DNA of 64,000 nucleotides from Pusillimonas sp. T7-7 (GCF_000209655.1 NC_015458.1:1984001-2048000); one strand, 5' to 3'; counted from the first letter of the stretch, positions 32,754-43,330 are shown. The notes: generated by a model not told the origin, from the sequence alone. Translations and numbers: made by a program.

Positions 32754-34732
32754 CAAAATCTCGCCGTCAGGCCGACGAAGTAGCGCCGGCCCTCGTCCGC
32801 ATCGCTGTAGATGCTGGCGTCGTCATTGGCAAGGCGCTTATCCGTCAGATTTTCAATACCGGCGCTCAGGCTGACCGTCTTGTTCAGATCGTAGTCCACA
32901 TACCAATGCAACAGCGTATAGCCCGGGCGGTCCGCCTCTGTTGCCGAGCGAAACTGCGCCCCCGTGTATTCAGCGCGCAAGCGGGTCGTCAATGCCTCCA
33001 TGGCAGCCCATTCCAGCGTGGCATTCGCCCTATGGCGAGAGCGATCAGGCAATCGCTCGCCCGTGGTCCGGTCACGTGCATCCAGATAGGTGTAGTTGGC
33101 GCTGAGCCGCCATCGCCGGGACAGATCCAGACCCGTGACCAACTCGACACCCTGCAGCCGCACCTTCGCGACATTCTCGTATTCCAGGCATACCTTGCCC
33201 CGCTCGAAGCAGCTTGGTTGGCGTACTGTCTCAATCAAGTTCCGCACATCGTTATGGAAGATCGTTGCGCTGGCAGACCAGGGCCGCTGCTTGTACTCTA
33301 CCCCCAACTCAAAGGATTGATTCGTTTCAGGCTGCAGCTCTGGATTGCCGCGGATGATCCCGCGCCCTCCCATCGCTGCCCGTGACTCGTACTCGGGCGA
33401 GAGCTGCTTGAGGGTCGGCGCTTTGAAACCGCGACCAACGCCGGCTTTGAAAGTGAGCTTCTGGCTGGGATGAAACAGGAGATAGGCCCTGGGGCTGACT
33501 TGTGAGCCAAAGTCCTCATGCTGATCGAAACGGCTGCCCAGCACCAGTTCCCATTGCTCGCTCAAACGGACTTCATCTTGCGCAAAGAGTGCGTAGTGGG
33601 TTTGGTCTTCTTCGCCCTGCTTATTGACGGAGGGATCTTTCAGACTCTCGCGCCGGGTTTCTCCGCCCAGGGTGATCTTGTGAGCAGAGCCCACGGCGAA
33701 GGCCACGCGCCCATCCAGCACCGTATCGGTGAAGCGATTGGGCCTGCTTTGAGTATCGCCATCGCTGCGAATATTTTCGCGGTTCAATGTGGAACGGTAC
33801 AAGCGAACCTGGCTGTCGCCCCAGTCCCAATTCCCCGTATGCGACAAGGCATAACGTCGGCGTTGAACATCGTCTTCACTGCTGTAGACCGAACCTCTTA
33901 TGCCACCACGCATCCCTTCACGCTCTTCCGATCCCGCATCCAAAGACATGTCAATGCGTTGACGCGTATCCGGCGTCCACGTCAAGCCAATGTGTCCCGT
34001 CGCCGAGCGACGCTTATCCTGTGCAGTCAATGCCGTATTGTCGGCATCACGCAAAGCATGGCGGTCGGCCAGCTCACCCCACGCACTCAAGCCCAGCCGG
34101 CCAGGAACCAAAGGTCCGCCCAGATAGAAGCCATTCTTGAACTGATTGCCGCCCAGGCCATGGTCATTCACCAAGGCGTAGCTGCTCAGCGAACCTTCCC
34201 AGGTATCGGTAGCGGCGCGCGTCACGACGTTCACCACGCCGCCCAGGGCATCCGAACCATAAAGCGATGACATGGGGCCGCGCACCACCTCCACCCGCTC
34301 AATCGCCGCGGCCGGCACCCATCCCAGCTCATAGTCCGAATGAGCGATTGCAGAGGCGGACGTACTGATGCGCTGGCCGTCGATCAGCATCAACGTGTGC
34401 TCCGAGCTCATGCCTCGAATCGAAATGCCACGCCGCCCCAAGCCGGTGCTTTCCAGGCCCACCCCAACCGTATCCTTCACCGCGTCAGCCAGATCGAGCA
34501 TCGGCTCCCTGCGCAGGCTCTCGCCATCAATCACCGTCACACTGGCCGGCGTATCCGCCAAGTCGCGCTCTGAAGCGGTTGCCGTCACAACCACGGGTGA
34601 CAGGGTGCTGACTTCAAGCGGTTGCGGATGTGGCTGGCTTTTGCTTTCCTCATCGGCTTCTTGCGCCTGAACGCTTGCTCCCAAAGCCATGAGTGCAATC
34701 AGGCAGACAGGGGCGATAGTACGGGTTTCCAT
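32753..34732 (-). CDS. TonB-dependent outer-membrane receptor (HmuR-like)
   Basis: The 659-residue receptor starts at ATG 34732, which gives a proper signal peptide (IAPVCLIALMALGASVQAQ) behind GAGAG; the open frame extends further upstream without a ribosome site. The plug domain (about 45-155) carries LSPVVVTATASERDLAD (TonB box region), GISIRGMSSEHTLMLIDGQR and RVEVVRGPMSSLYGSDALGG. The barrel has RGFKAPTLKQLSP and IRGNPELQPETNQSFELG, a Cys pair in SCFERGKVC and a C-terminal Phe (FVGLTARF). The stop overlaps the chelatase start. It imports the ligand processed by the chelatase. Two Zur-like boxes lie 52-84 bases upstream. It resembles the split receptor at 60.7-64 kb. Confidence 0.9.
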   Translation of the reverse strand: METRTIAPVCLIALMALGASVQAQEADEESKSQPHPQPLEVSTLSPVVVTATASERDLADTPASVTVIDGESLRREPMLDLADAVKDTVGVGLESTGLGRRGISIRGMSSEHTLMLIDGQRISTSASAIAHSDYELGWVPAAAIERVEVVRGPMSSLYGSDALGGVVNVVTRAATDTWEGSLSSYALVNDHGLGGNQFKNGFYLGGPLVPGRLGLSAWGELADRHALRDADNTALTAQDKRRSATGHIGLTWTPDTRQRIDMSLDAGSEEREGMRGGIRGSVYSSEDDVQRRRYALSHTGNWDWGDSQVRLYRSTLNRENIRSDGDTQSRPNRFTDTVLDGRVAFAVGSAHKITLGGETRRESLKDPSVNKQGEEDQTHYALFAQDEVRLSEQWELVLGSRFDQHEDFGSQVSPRAYLLFHPSQKLTFKAGVGRGFKAPTLKQLSPEYESRAAMGGRGIIRGNPELQPETNQSFELGVEYKQRPWSASATIFHNDVRNLIETVRQPSCFERGKVCLEYENVAKVRLQGVELVTGLDLSRRWRLSANYTYLDARDRTTGERLPDRSRHRANATLEWAAMEALTTRLRAEYTGAQFRSATEADRPGYTLLHWYVDYDLNKTVSLSAGIENLTDKRLANDDASIYSDADEGRRYFVGLTARF

Positions 34733-34783
34733 GTTGACTCTCGTTATCAAAGCTAAAGCGTGCTTCTTTTCATAAAAATGCGA

Positions 34784-34815
34784 TGTTATAACATAACTAT
34801 TAGTATGATATAACA
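34784..34815 (-). promoter_or_regulatory. Two Zur-like operator boxes upstream of the receptor-chelatase operon
   Basis: Box 1, 34784-34798, TGTTATAACATAACT, matches the neisserial Zur consensus TGTTATDNHATAACA (as I recall it) at 14 of 15 positions. Box 2, 34801-34815, TAGTATGATATAACA, matches 13 of 15. Together they also form an inverted repeat with arms 34783-34795 and 34804-34816 (12 of 13 paired, 8-base spacer). They do not resemble Fur boxes. The operator overlaps the likely promoter (TATAAC on the minus strand), fitting repression by zinc-loaded Zur. This is a motif reading only; no zur gene is in the window. Confidence 0.6.
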
Positions 34816-34967
34816 TTGCTAAAAAACCAGCGTGTCCCATCATCCGCCTAAGCTATCGCTCCCTCACACACTCAACATATATCGCAACTCGATATGTGTA
34901 GCGCCATATACACAGTTCACGCCGTTACAAACGCCCCAGGGTAAAAATGTCTTTCCATCTCTTTAAA

Positions 34968-34998
34968 TGAGAATTATTATTAATGGCAATAATTATCA
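34968..34998 (+). promoter_or_regulatory. Two adjacent Fur boxes upstream of the siderophore receptor
   Basis: TGAGAATTATTATTA (34968-34982) and TGGCAATAATTATCA (34984-34998) each match the 7-1-7 Fur consensus TGATAATNATTATCA at 13 positions, counting N. They end 24 bases before the GTG start at 35022, so they overlap the promoter or ribosome-loading region. Iron repression of the siderophore receptor follows from established Fur biology. Confidence 0.8.
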
Positions 34999-35021
34999 TT
35001 GCATAGAGAGGAAGAGTTGCT

Positions 35022-37265
35022 GTGTCTATAAAAAATCTGCCGCCCCAGGCCATATTGGGCTCGTCGCTGGCGCTTACCCTGGTATCGTCCAGCGTGTTCA
35101 TGCCGCAAGCGCACGCGCAAAACACAACCGACAACGCGCCGCTGTTGTCCCCGGTGACCGTATCGGGTACCGGACCTGAGTCCTACCAAACACGGGAGGC
35201 ATCGCAAACAAAGTTCACCGCCCCGCTGCTGGACACGCCAAAGACCGTACAGGTCATTCCACAGGCAGTCATTCAAGACAGCGCCGCCACCTCGCTTGAA
35301 GATGTGCTGCGCAACGTGCCCGGCATTACCTTTGGCGCAGGCGAAGGCGGGCAACCGCTGGCTGACCGCCCGTTCATCCGGGGCAGCTCATCGGGTAATA
35401 ATGTGTACGTTGATGGCATACGTGATCCGGGCGGTCAGACACGCGAGATCTTCAATCTGGAGAGCGTCGAAGTCATCAAGGGCGCCGACTCGGTTTACGG
35501 CGGTCGCGGCTCGGGTGGAGGCAGCATCAATCTAAGCAGCAAGCGCGCCCGCTTGGGGAACTCTGCCGAAGGCATAATGGGATATGGCACAGATGGCTAC
35601 TTGCGCAGCACGCTTGATGGCAACTGGCAGTTTAATGAGACATCCGCCTTCAGATTGAACCTGCTAGGCGCCAAGGGCAACAGCCCTGGCCGCAACCAGG
35701 TCGATTATCAGAAATTTGGTATTGCGCCGTCACTGTCGCTGGGCTTGGGAACGCCTACACGGATCACCTTCAGCTACTACCATCTGAATACAGACGACAT
35801 GCCGGACTATGGCATTCCGACCACCCGCAAGGTTCCAGAGCTCAATACCAACGGCACCGGAATTGTCGATGTGGACCGAGATACTTTCTACGGCCTGGAT
35901 CGCGATTTCCAGAAAACCAGAGCCGACATCGGCACCATAGAAATCGAACACGATTTCAACGAGAACCTGACACTGCGCAATGCCACCCGCTATGGCGAGA
36001 CGCTGAACGATTATCTGGTTACCAATCCAGGCGACGGAACCGTCAAGTTCGATTCGGCCTCCAACCAATATTGGCTGCAGCGCGGTACCAAGTCGCGTTG
36101 GCAAGAAGGCACCATGCTTGCCAATGTAACCGAACTGTATGGAAGCCTGGATACAGGCACGCTGAAGCACCGCTATAACCTGGGTGTGGAGTTCTCGCGC
36201 GAAACAAACAAGAACGCCAGCTATGCAATGACTACGACGCAAGGCGCTCCCTGCCCCGCCGGCGCCGGATTCAAGGCGGGCAGCATGGATTGCACGCCGT
36301 ACCTAGATCCACGTTTCAGCGACCCGTGGTCGGGCTCCATCACACGTAATCCCTTGAATCAGGACACCACATCCACCACTCGCGCGGCCTATTTATTCGA
36401 TACTATCGAGCTCTCGGAGCAATTCCAGGTTAATGCCGGCATACGCCTGGACAACTACCGGATTTCGGGCGACTACACACCGCGCGGCGGCTCCATGGAG
36501 TCGGCCAGCGGCGAATGGACTCTGTTCAACTATCAGCTGGGCCTGGTCTACAAACCTGCCAAGAACGGCAGTGTCTATCTTTCGTACGCGACGGCGTCCA
36601 CTCCACCCAGCATCACCGGAGGCGACCAGGAAGGCCTAAGCGCCAACATCAACGACCTGGAACCTGAAAAAAGCCGGACCATAGAACTCGGTACCAAATG
36701 GAATGTGCTGAATGAACGCCTGAACCTGACCGCCGCACTGTTCCAGACCGAGCGGCACGATGCTCAGATAGAGGTGGCGCCTGATGTCGTGGAACAAGCC
36801 GGGGAGACCAGGGTGCGCGGCCTGGAACTGGGCATATCGGGTGAGGTCATGCCTGGCTGGATGCTGTATGGCGGCTATACCTATATGGACAGCGAGCTCG
36901 TTAAAGGAGCATACGACGGCGTCAATGAAGGCGACCCGCTGGCCAATACGCCCGAGCACAGCTTCAGTTTGTGGACCACATACAAAATCGCCCCCCCCTT
37001 GACCATAGGCGGTGGCGCCTACTATGTGGGCAAGACTTACGGCGGCAACCAGGGCGGAGCGGGCGGCGGCGCCAACAAGGTGTACATGCCGGCATACTGG
37101 CGCTTTGACGCCATGGCCGCCTACCAGTACAACAAGAACCTTGGTTTCCAGCTCAATGTGCTTAACCTGACCGACAAGCTTTACATCAGGCGCACCAACG
37201 GGGTGCACCATGCCGATTTCGGTCCTGGCCGGCAAATCATCCTGAGCGCCAGCCTACGCTACTAA
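35022..37265 (+). CDS. TonB-dependent catecholate-type siderophore receptor
   Basis: The 747-residue receptor starts at GTG 35022, with AGAGGAAGAG just upstream. The signal peptide ends in FMPQAHAQ near residue 33. The plug (about 45-170) carries LLSPVTVSGTGPESYQTREA (TonB box), SLEDVLRNVPGITFGAGEGG and VEVIKGADSVYGGRGSGGGS, typical of the FhuA/Fiu/CirA siderophore group. The barrel ends in a Phe-rich strand and Tyr (QIILSASLRY). The motif VPGITFGAGEGGQPLADRPF recalls Fiu-type catecholate receptors; the exact siderophore is not shown. Two Fur boxes upstream point to iron regulation. It is divergent from the receptor-chelatase operon and convergent with pnp. Confidence 0.88.
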   Translation: MSIKNLPPQAILGSSLALTLVSSSVFMPQAHAQNTTDNAPLLSPVTVSGTGPESYQTREASQTKFTAPLLDTPKTVQVIPQAVIQDSAATSLEDVLRNVPGITFGAGEGGQPLADRPFIRGSSSGNNVYVDGIRDPGGQTREIFNLESVEVIKGADSVYGGRGSGGGSINLSSKRARLGNSAEGIMGYGTDGYLRSTLDGNWQFNETSAFRLNLLGAKGNSPGRNQVDYQKFGIAPSLSLGLGTPTRITFSYYHLNTDDMPDYGIPTTRKVPELNTNGTGIVDVDRDTFYGLDRDFQKTRADIGTIEIEHDFNENLTLRNATRYGETLNDYLVTNPGDGTVKFDSASNQYWLQRGTKSRWQEGTMLANVTELYGSLDTGTLKHRYNLGVEFSRETNKNASYAMTTTQGAPCPAGAGFKAGSMDCTPYLDPRFSDPWSGSITRNPLNQDTTSTTRAAYLFDTIELSEQFQVNAGIRLDNYRISGDYTPRGGSMESASGEWTLFNYQLGLVYKPAKNGSVYLSYATASTPPSITGGDQEGLSANINDLEPEKSRTIELGTKWNVLNERLNLTAALFQTERHDAQIEVAPDVVEQAGETRVRGLELGISGEVMPGWMLYGGYTYMDSELVKGAYDGVNEGDPLANTPEHSFSLWTTYKIAPPLTIGGGAYYVGKTYGGNQGGAGGGANKVYMPAYWRFDAMAAYQYNKNLGFQLNVLNLTDKLYIRRTNGVHHADFGPGRQIILSASLRY

Positions 37266-37305
37266 AAAGCAAAAAGGCCGGTGCCGGACAACTCCGGCAC
37301 CGGCC
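37266..37305 (-). terminator. Rho-independent terminator of pnp
   Basis: A perfect 12-bp inverted repeat (GGCCGGTGCCGG at 37276-37287 and CCGGCACCGGCC at 37294-37305) is followed on the minus strand by TTTTTGCTTTTT. It ends pnp transcription. The stem may also stop the convergent receptor transcript. Confidence 0.85.
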
Positions 37306-37328
37306 CAACTGCTTGCGCAGCGTGTTAC

Positions 37329-39476
37329 TTAGCCTTCGGTGGGTGCCTCGGGCGCTTGCGGACCGCCCTGGGCTTCTATACCGCCTATGGCCTTCATGGA
37401 CAAACGCAAACGACCCTTGTCATCGGCTTCGATGACTTTGATGCGTACCGTCTGGCCAACCTTGAGCACATCGTTGATGTTGGCGATGCGATAGTTGGCG
37501 ATTTCAGAAATGTGCAGCAAGCCATCACGGCCTGGCAATACCTGAACGATGGCGCCAAAGTCCAGCAGACGCAGGACGGGGCCTTCGTATTCCTGACCAA
37601 CTTCGACATCCGCCGTCAATTCCTTGATACGGCGCTCGGCTTCGCGTGCCTTATCAAGGTCGGCGCTGGAAATGGTGATGGTGCCATCGTCGCCGATGTC
37701 GATCTGCGTGCCGGTTTCTTCGGTCAATGCACGGATGGTTGCACCACCCTTGCCGATGACGTCGCGGATTTTTTCAGGATTGATCTTGACGGTAAGCATG
37801 CGCGGAGCGAACTCGGACAGCTCCGTGCGCGAGCCGTCGAGGGCTTCCTTCATTTTGCCCAGGATATGCAGACGGCCTTCTTTGGCCTGCGCCAAAGCAA
37901 CCTGCATGATTTCACGGGTAATGCCCTGAATCTTGATATCCATTTGCAGGGCGGTAATGCCAGTCACGGTGCCTGCCACCTTGAAATCCATATCGCCCAG
38001 GTGATCTTCATCGCCCAGGATATCGGTAAGGACTGCAAACTTGCCGCCGTCTTTGATCAGGCCCATGGCTACGCCCGCTACATGGTCTTTGACCGGCACG
38101 CCGGCGTCCATCATGGCCAGCGAACCGCCGCACACCGACGCCATGGAAGACGAGCCATTGGACTCGGTGATTTCAGACACGATACGTATGGTGTACTGGA
38201 AGTCTTGCGCCTCGGGCAGGGAAGAAACCAGCGCACGCTTGGCCAAGCGGCCATGGCCGATTTCGCGGCGCTTGGGCGAGCCGAAACGGCCTGTTTCGCC
38301 CGTAGCGAACGGAGGGAAGTTGTAGTGCAACATGAAACGATCACGGTGCTCGCCCATGATGGAATCAATGATTTGCTCGTCTTGCTTGGTACCCAAGGTA
38401 GCCACGACCAATGCCTGAGTTTCGCCACGCGTGAACAAGGCACTGCCGTGCGCACGGGGAAGCACACCCAGGCTGACGCTGATGGGGCGCACGGTGCGCG
38501 TGTCGCGACCATCGATACGCGGCTCGCCATTCAAAATTTGGCCGCGAACAATCTTGGCTTCCAGATCGAACAACATGTTTTCGACTTCGACGTTGTCGGG
38601 GGCATCTTCGCACTTGGCAGTCGCATGTTCGGCCAGTTTGGCTTTGACCTCGGCGTAGACTTCACGCAGTTTGGTGGTACGGGCCTGTTTTTCACGGACC
38701 AGGTAGGCTGCCTGCAGGCCTTCCTGGGCAGCCGATGCCACCGCAATGGCCAGCGCTTCGTTGGCTGGCGCGGGCTGCCAATCCCACTCTGGTTTGCCGG
38801 CTTCGGCAACCAAGTCATGAATGGCGTTGATGGCGGCCTGCATTTGATCGTGGCCAAACATCACGCCGCCCAGCATGACTTCTTCAGACAGGTTCTGCGC
38901 TTCGGACTCAACCATCAGCACGGCTGCTTCAGTGCCTGCCACGACCAGATTCATTTGTGACGCCTGGATCTGGCTGGAAGTGGGATTCAGCACATACTGA
39001 CCGTCGATATAACCAACGCGTGCGGCGCCAATGGGTCCATTGAAAGGAATACCGGAAATAGCCAATGCGGCAGAGGCGCCGATCATGGCGGCGATGTCGG
39101 GATCGATTTCAGGATTGACCGAAACCGTGTGCAGAATGACCTGAACTTCGTTGTAGAAGCCTTCAGGAAACAAGGGGCGCAGCGGACGGTCAATCAGACG
39201 CGAGGTAAGGATTTCTTTTTCGGAAGGACGGCCTTCGCGCTTGAAAAAACCGCCTGGAATACGGCCGGCCGCGTAGGTTTTTTCAACGTAATCAACAGTA
39301 AGGGGGAAGAAGTCTTGCCCTGGCTTGGCATTCTTGGCGCCAACAACCGTTGCCAATACAACGGTATCGTCAATCGAAACCAGTACGGCGCCTGAGGCTT
39401 GGCGAGCAATCTCGCCGGTTTCCAGAACTACCGTGTGCTGACCGTACTGAAACGACTTGCTCACTTTATTAAACAT
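37329..39476 (-). CDS. pnp: Polyribonucleotide nucleotidyltransferase (PNPase)
   Basis: The 715-residue phosphorolytic 3'-5' exoribonuclease belongs to the RNA degradosome. It has two RNase PH-like halves ([20 protein letters not shown] at the N-terminus, [20 protein letters not shown] mid-protein, GMEHRDRF-type active-site region [20 protein letters not shown]), a helical linker, a KH domain (about 553-615 with [15 protein letters not shown]) and an S1 domain (about 620-690 with [20 protein letters not shown]). The short Pro/Glu tail is PEAPTEG. AAGGA precedes ATG 39476. It lies 92 bases downstream of rpsO, the order found in most proteobacteria. In other bacteria PNPase autoregulates through RNase III cutting of its leader. 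Confidence 0.97.
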   Translation of the reverse strand: MFNKVSKSFQYGQHTVVLETGEIARQASGAVLVSIDDTVVLATVVGAKNAKPGQDFFPLTVDYVEKTYAAGRIPGGFFKREGRPSEKEILTSRLIDRPLRPLFPEGFYNEVQVILHTVSVNPEIDPDIAAMIGASAALAISGIPFNGPIGAARVGYIDGQYVLNPTSSQIQASQMNLVVAGTEAAVLMVESEAQNLSEEVMLGGVMFGHDQMQAAINAIHDLVAEAGKPEWDWQPAPANEALAIAVASAAQEGLQAAYLVREKQARTTKLREVYAEVKAKLAEHATAKCEDAPDNVEVENMLFDLEAKIVRGQILNGEPRIDGRDTRTVRPISVSLGVLPRAHGSALFTRGETQALVVATLGTKQDEQIIDSIMGEHRDRFMLHYNFPPFATGETGRFGSPKRREIGHGRLAKRALVSSLPEAQDFQYTIRIVSEITESNGSSSMASVCGGSLAMMDAGVPVKDHVAGVAMGLIKDGGKFAVLTDILGDEDHLGDMDFKVAGTVTGITALQMDIKIQGITREIMQVALAQAKEGRLHILGKMKEALDGSRTELSEFAPRMLTVKINPEKIRDVIGKGGATIRALTEETGTQIDIGDDGTITISSADLDKAREAERRIKELTADVEVGQEYEGPVLRLLDFGAIVQVLPGRDGLLHISEIANYRIANINDVLKVGQTVRIKVIEADDKGRLRLSMKAIGGIEAQGGPQAPEAPTEG

Positions 39477-39497
39477 TAGGAAGTATCCTTACAATAT

Positions 39498-39542
39498 AAA
39501 AAAACCGTGCACACCACGACACGAGTCGCGGTGTGCACGGTT
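39498..39542 (-). terminator. Terminator hairpin between rpsO and pnp
   Basis: An inverted repeat AACCGTGCACACC (39503-39515) and GGTGTGCACGGTT (39530-39542) is extended inward by further pairing. It is followed on the minus strand by a TTTTTTT run (39504-39498). It lies after rpsO and 22 bases before the pnp start. It may partly terminate rpsO transcription and also serve as the RNase III-type leader structure of pnp. Confidence 0.8.
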
Positions 39543-39568
39543 GCATCGTGGGGAGCCAGCCCCGGGTA

Positions 39569-39838
39569 TCACTTACGCAGACCGAGCTTTTCGATCAGCG
39601 CGCGATACGAATCGGGATTGCGGCCCTTCAGGTAATCTAGCAGTTTGCGGCGGCGGCTAACCATACGCAGCAGGCCACGACGCGAGTGGTGGTCTTTCAT
39701 GTGCGCTTTGAAGTGGCCGGTAAGTTCGTTGATACGGGCAGTCAGCAACGCAACCTGGACTTCAGGGGAGCCGGTATCGCCTTGAGCACGTTGGAATTGT
39801 GCAACGATGTCGGATTTTTTAATTTCTGCAACAGACAT
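39569..39838 (-). CDS. rpsO: 30S ribosomal protein S15
   Basis: The 89-residue protein has the normal S15 length. Characteristic segments include [20 protein letters not shown] (about 20-39), [20 protein letters not shown] (about 45-64) and the basic C-terminus EKLGLRK. It binds the central domain of 16S rRNA during small-subunit assembly. GAGG lies eight bases before ATG 39838. It is followed by pnp, as in most proteobacteria. Confidence 0.98.
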   Translation of the reverse strand: MSVAEIKKSDIVAQFQRAQGDTGSPEVQVALLTARINELTGHFKAHMKDHHSRRGLLRMVSRRRKLLDYLKGRNPDSYRALIEKLGLRK

Positions 39839-40015
39839 TATTTAGCCTCTTTAACATGCGACAGAGCCGAGGTGCCCTGACGTGAAATGATTAACAAACT
39901 ACAATTTTATAGGTTTTTACCTGGGCCAGCCCAATGCAAACAAACGCGCGAACAAACCCGCATATAAACGCAGCCACCCCAGGAAAGACAGCATTATACT
40001 GCAAAGGTGAAAATC

Positions 40016-40537
40016 ATGGACTCTACGCTTACCCGGCTTACCCGCATGGCTCTGACCGGCATCGGGCTTGGCCTGCTGTCCGCTTGCGCCAATATGGCCG
40101 ATACGCCTCCAGGAACGCCCTTACACCAGGTTGAAGCCAAGTTCGGCCGGGCCAATTTTTCCTGCCCTGCCGAAAACGGCGGCCAACGCCTGATTTGGTC
40201 CCAGCAGCCTTACGGGCAATATGCCTGGGGCGCCAACGTCAACAGTGCCGGCATCACCGACCGTATCGAGCCCTTGCTGACTGACAAGCATTTCAATGTG
40301 CTGGCCACAGGCGTCTGGACGCCTGAGCGGGTCCGCTGTGAATTTGGCCCCCCCGCTGAAATCACTCAAGTCGGTCTGCCTTCGTCCATTCAAACCGTCT
40401 GGGGCTATCGCTACAAGCAATCGGGCGCCTGGAATTCTTTGATGTACGTATATTTTGGAACGACTGGGCAGGCTGTCACCCGTTTTCATCCCGGCCCCGA
40501 CCCTATGTACGAACGTGAAAGCTTCTGGTTCGACTAG
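40016..40537 (+). CDS. Lipoprotein of unknown function
   Basis: The 173-residue protein starts at ATG 40016 with AGGTGA upstream; a GTG nine bases earlier is in frame but would bury that ribosome site. A lipobox (GLLSAC) gives an acylated Cys near residue 24. The mature part begins with a small domain rich in aromatic and Gly residues (GTPLHQVEAKFGRANFSCP, then GGQRLIWSQQPYG), and ends with WGYRYKQSGAWNSLMYVYFG and FHPGPDPMYERESFWFD, a pattern of SmpA/BamE-like small lipoproteins. It is convergent with pssA. A membrane-associated role in envelope assembly is possible but not shown. Confidence 0.75.
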   Translation: MDSTLTRLTRMALTGIGLGLLSACANMADTPPGTPLHQVEAKFGRANFSCPAENGGQRLIWSQQPYGQYAWGANVNSAGITDRIEPLLTDKHFNVLATGVWTPERVRCEFGPPAEITQVGLPSSIQTVWGYRYKQSGAWNSLMYVYFGTTGQAVTRFHPGPDPMYERESFWFD

Positions 40538-40552
40538 GACCAAAAACGCGGC

Positions 40553-41455
40553 TTATAACGGCTGGTCGGGGCCACGGGGCTTCCCGGGCTCGTGCTTGTC
40601 GGTTTGGCCGCCCAGTTCCGGCGACTGATAGGTATGGGTGGCGCTGAACGAAGGCTCGTGCACAACGGCGGCTTCGGCGCCATCAGGGCCGTCAGCGCCC
40701 TGCTGGTGGCGCTTACGGGTAAGTTCGCGGGCACGACGCCAGCGCCACGCCATAATGAACCAACCCGACAGCCCATACACTACAAACAGGCCAAAAAGCA
40801 CCATGGGCGGATCGCTGGACACAAATACAAATACGCCCACCAGCACCAGAATCACCCAGAAAGGCACGCTGCGCCCAAGAGCAAAGCTTTTGCCGCTGTA
40901 AAAAGGAGCGTTGGTGACCATGGCAATGCCGGCATAGACCGTAAAGACAAAGCTCAGCCAGGAAATGGACTGGCTGGAAAGCGTAAACTTGTTATCGACG
41001 ACCAGCCAAAGAAAGCCCGCCACCAATGCCGCCGCCGCAGGGCTGGGCAAGCCCTGGAAGAAACGCTTGTCGACCACGCCGATATTGGTATTGAAGCGAG
41101 CCAGGCGTAAAGCCGCACCCACCACATAGATAAAGGCGGCCAGCCAGCCCCAGCGGCCCAGGTCTTGCAATGCCCATTCGTACATGACCAGCGCCGGCGC
41201 TATGCCAAACGAGGTCATGTCGGACAGGGAGTCATATTGCTCGCCAAAGGCTGATTGAGTATTGGTCAGCCGCGCCACCCGCCCGTCCATACCGTCAAAA
41301 ACCATCGCCAGGAAGATTGCAATGGCCGCCATTTCAAAGCGGCCATTCATGGCCTGTACCACGGCATAGAAACCCGCAAACAGGTTGGCAGTGGTAAAAG
41401 CATTGGGCAGCAGGTAAATGCTGCGGCGGCGGTGGGATTCGTCGGAGTTGGGCAT
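40553..41455 (-). CDS. pssA: CDP-diacylglycerol-serine O-phosphatidyltransferase
   Basis: The 300-residue CDP-alcohol phosphatidyltransferase carries the signature DGMDGRVAR...GEQYDSLSDM (about residues 53-80), with the metal-binding Asp residues. Several membrane segments follow, and the long polar C-terminal tail is basic then acidic. It makes phosphatidylserine from CDP-diacylglycerol and serine in the inner membrane. ATG 41455 was chosen because it is four bases after the psd stop and begins the conserved region (SIYLLPNAFTTANLFAG); the frame extends upstream into psd. It follows psd and so acts in the same phosphatidylethanolamine pathway. Confidence 0.93.
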   Translation of the reverse strand: MPNSDESHRRRSIYLLPNAFTTANLFAGFYAVVQAMNGRFEMAAIAIFLAMVFDGMDGRVARLTNTQSAFGEQYDSLSDMTSFGIAPALVMYEWALQDLGRWGWLAAFIYVVGAALRLARFNTNIGVVDKRFFQGLPSPAAAALVAGFLWLVVDNKFTLSSQSISWLSFVFTVYAGIAMVTNAPFYSGKSFALGRSVPFWVILVLVGVFVFVSSDPPMVLFGLFVVYGLSGWFIMAWRWRRARELTRKRHQQGADGPDGAEAAVVHEPSFSATHTYQSPELGGQTDKHEPGKPRGPDQPL

Positions 41456-41459
41456 AGGC

Positions 41460-42131
41460 TTACTCGCTTGGATTGTTGGGCATATCAGGCAATTCGGCCA
41501 GCACCGTGCTGGTGGCCTGCACCTTGTCGCCGATGGCGACACGCGGGCGTGACCCGGGCGGAAGATAGACATCTACCCGTGACCCAAAGCGTATGAAGCC
41601 ATAACGCTGGCCGGCATACAGCGAGTCGCCGGGCTTCACATAACAAAGAATACGCTTGGCCACCAAGCCGGCCACCTGCACGGCCGTAACGACGTGCCCC
41701 TGCGGGGTCAACATGACTGTTGCGTTGCGTTCGTTTTCCAGCGACGCCTTGTCCAGCGATGCATTGAAAAACTGGCCGGCGAAATAATCGACGGACTGAA
41801 CTGCACCTGCGACTGGCGCACGGTTGGAATGAACATTAAATACATTCATGAATACGCTTATTTTAAGCGCATCGCGGTTGGCATAGGTATCGCGTACCTC
41901 TTCAACCGCAACAATACGCCCATCGGCAGGCGACAGCACATTAAGCTCGCCCTCGGGCGCAAGACGCGACGGGTCGCGAAAAAACTGCAGCACAAACACG
42001 GACAGCAGCCAGAAAATGATCGAGGCGGCGCCCGACCAGAAGCTGACAAGAATCGACACCAGCACGATGCCGGCCAGAAACGGCCAACCTTCGCGCGCGA
42101 TAATGGGATGGGGATAAGGAGGTTTATTCAT
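41460..42131 (-). CDS. psd: Phosphatidylserine decarboxylase proenzyme
   Basis: The 223-residue protein is the short (Psd-A) form. An N-terminal membrane segment (about 17-50) is followed by [11 protein letters not shown], the conserved [16 protein letters not shown] (about 94-109) and the autocleavage site [10 protein letters not shown] with Gly183-Ser184. Cleavage leaves the pyruvoyl prosthetic group on the alpha chain from Ser184. It converts phosphatidylserine to phosphatidylethanolamine, the step after pssA. The start ATG 42131 is the first in frame. It lies downstream of the ilvC terminator and upstream of pssA. Confidence 0.95.
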   Translation of the reverse strand: MNKPPYPHPIIAREGWPFLAGIVLVSILVSFWSGAASIIFWLLSVFVLQFFRDPSRLAPEGELNVLSPADGRIVAVEEVRDTYANRDALKISVFMNVFNVHSNRAPVAGAVQSVDYFAGQFFNASLDKASLENERNATVMLTPQGHVVTAVQVAGLVAKRILCYVKPGDSLYAGQRYGFIRFGSRVDVYLPPGSRPRVAIGDKVQATSTVLAELPDMPNNPSE

Positions 42132-42163
42132 GATAAGACGAAGAATAACCGAAATCGGCCAAC

Positions 42164-42187
42164 AAAAAACCCGGCCGAAGCCGGGTT
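42164..42187 (-). terminator. Rho-independent terminator of the ilv operon
   Basis: An eight-bp stem, AACCCGGC (42168-42175) with GCCGGGTT (42180-42187), has a CGAA loop that reads TTCG on the minus strand. A T-run (42169-42164) follows in the minus-strand direction. It sits 20 bases after the ilvC stop and separates ilvC from psd. Confidence 0.85.
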
Positions 42188-42206
42188 ACTGAACTAGGAG
42201 CGCCTC

Positions 42207-43274
<1,068 letters not shown>

Positions 43275-43330
43275 TCAGCGCTATGGTTAAGTTTGGCCGG
43301 CATACTGCCGCCTGGCCGGTGAATAATAAA

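Noticed and set aside
32753..34732. Cobalamin transport by the receptor-CobN operon
   Set aside because: No BtuB-like features, no cobalamin riboswitch upstream and no cobalamin genes nearby; the Hmu-type layout fits better.
37281..38960. 559-residue open frame opposite to pnp
   Set aside because: It is the complement of a strongly conserved gene and has no recognisable domain; its length results from codon bias on the other strand.
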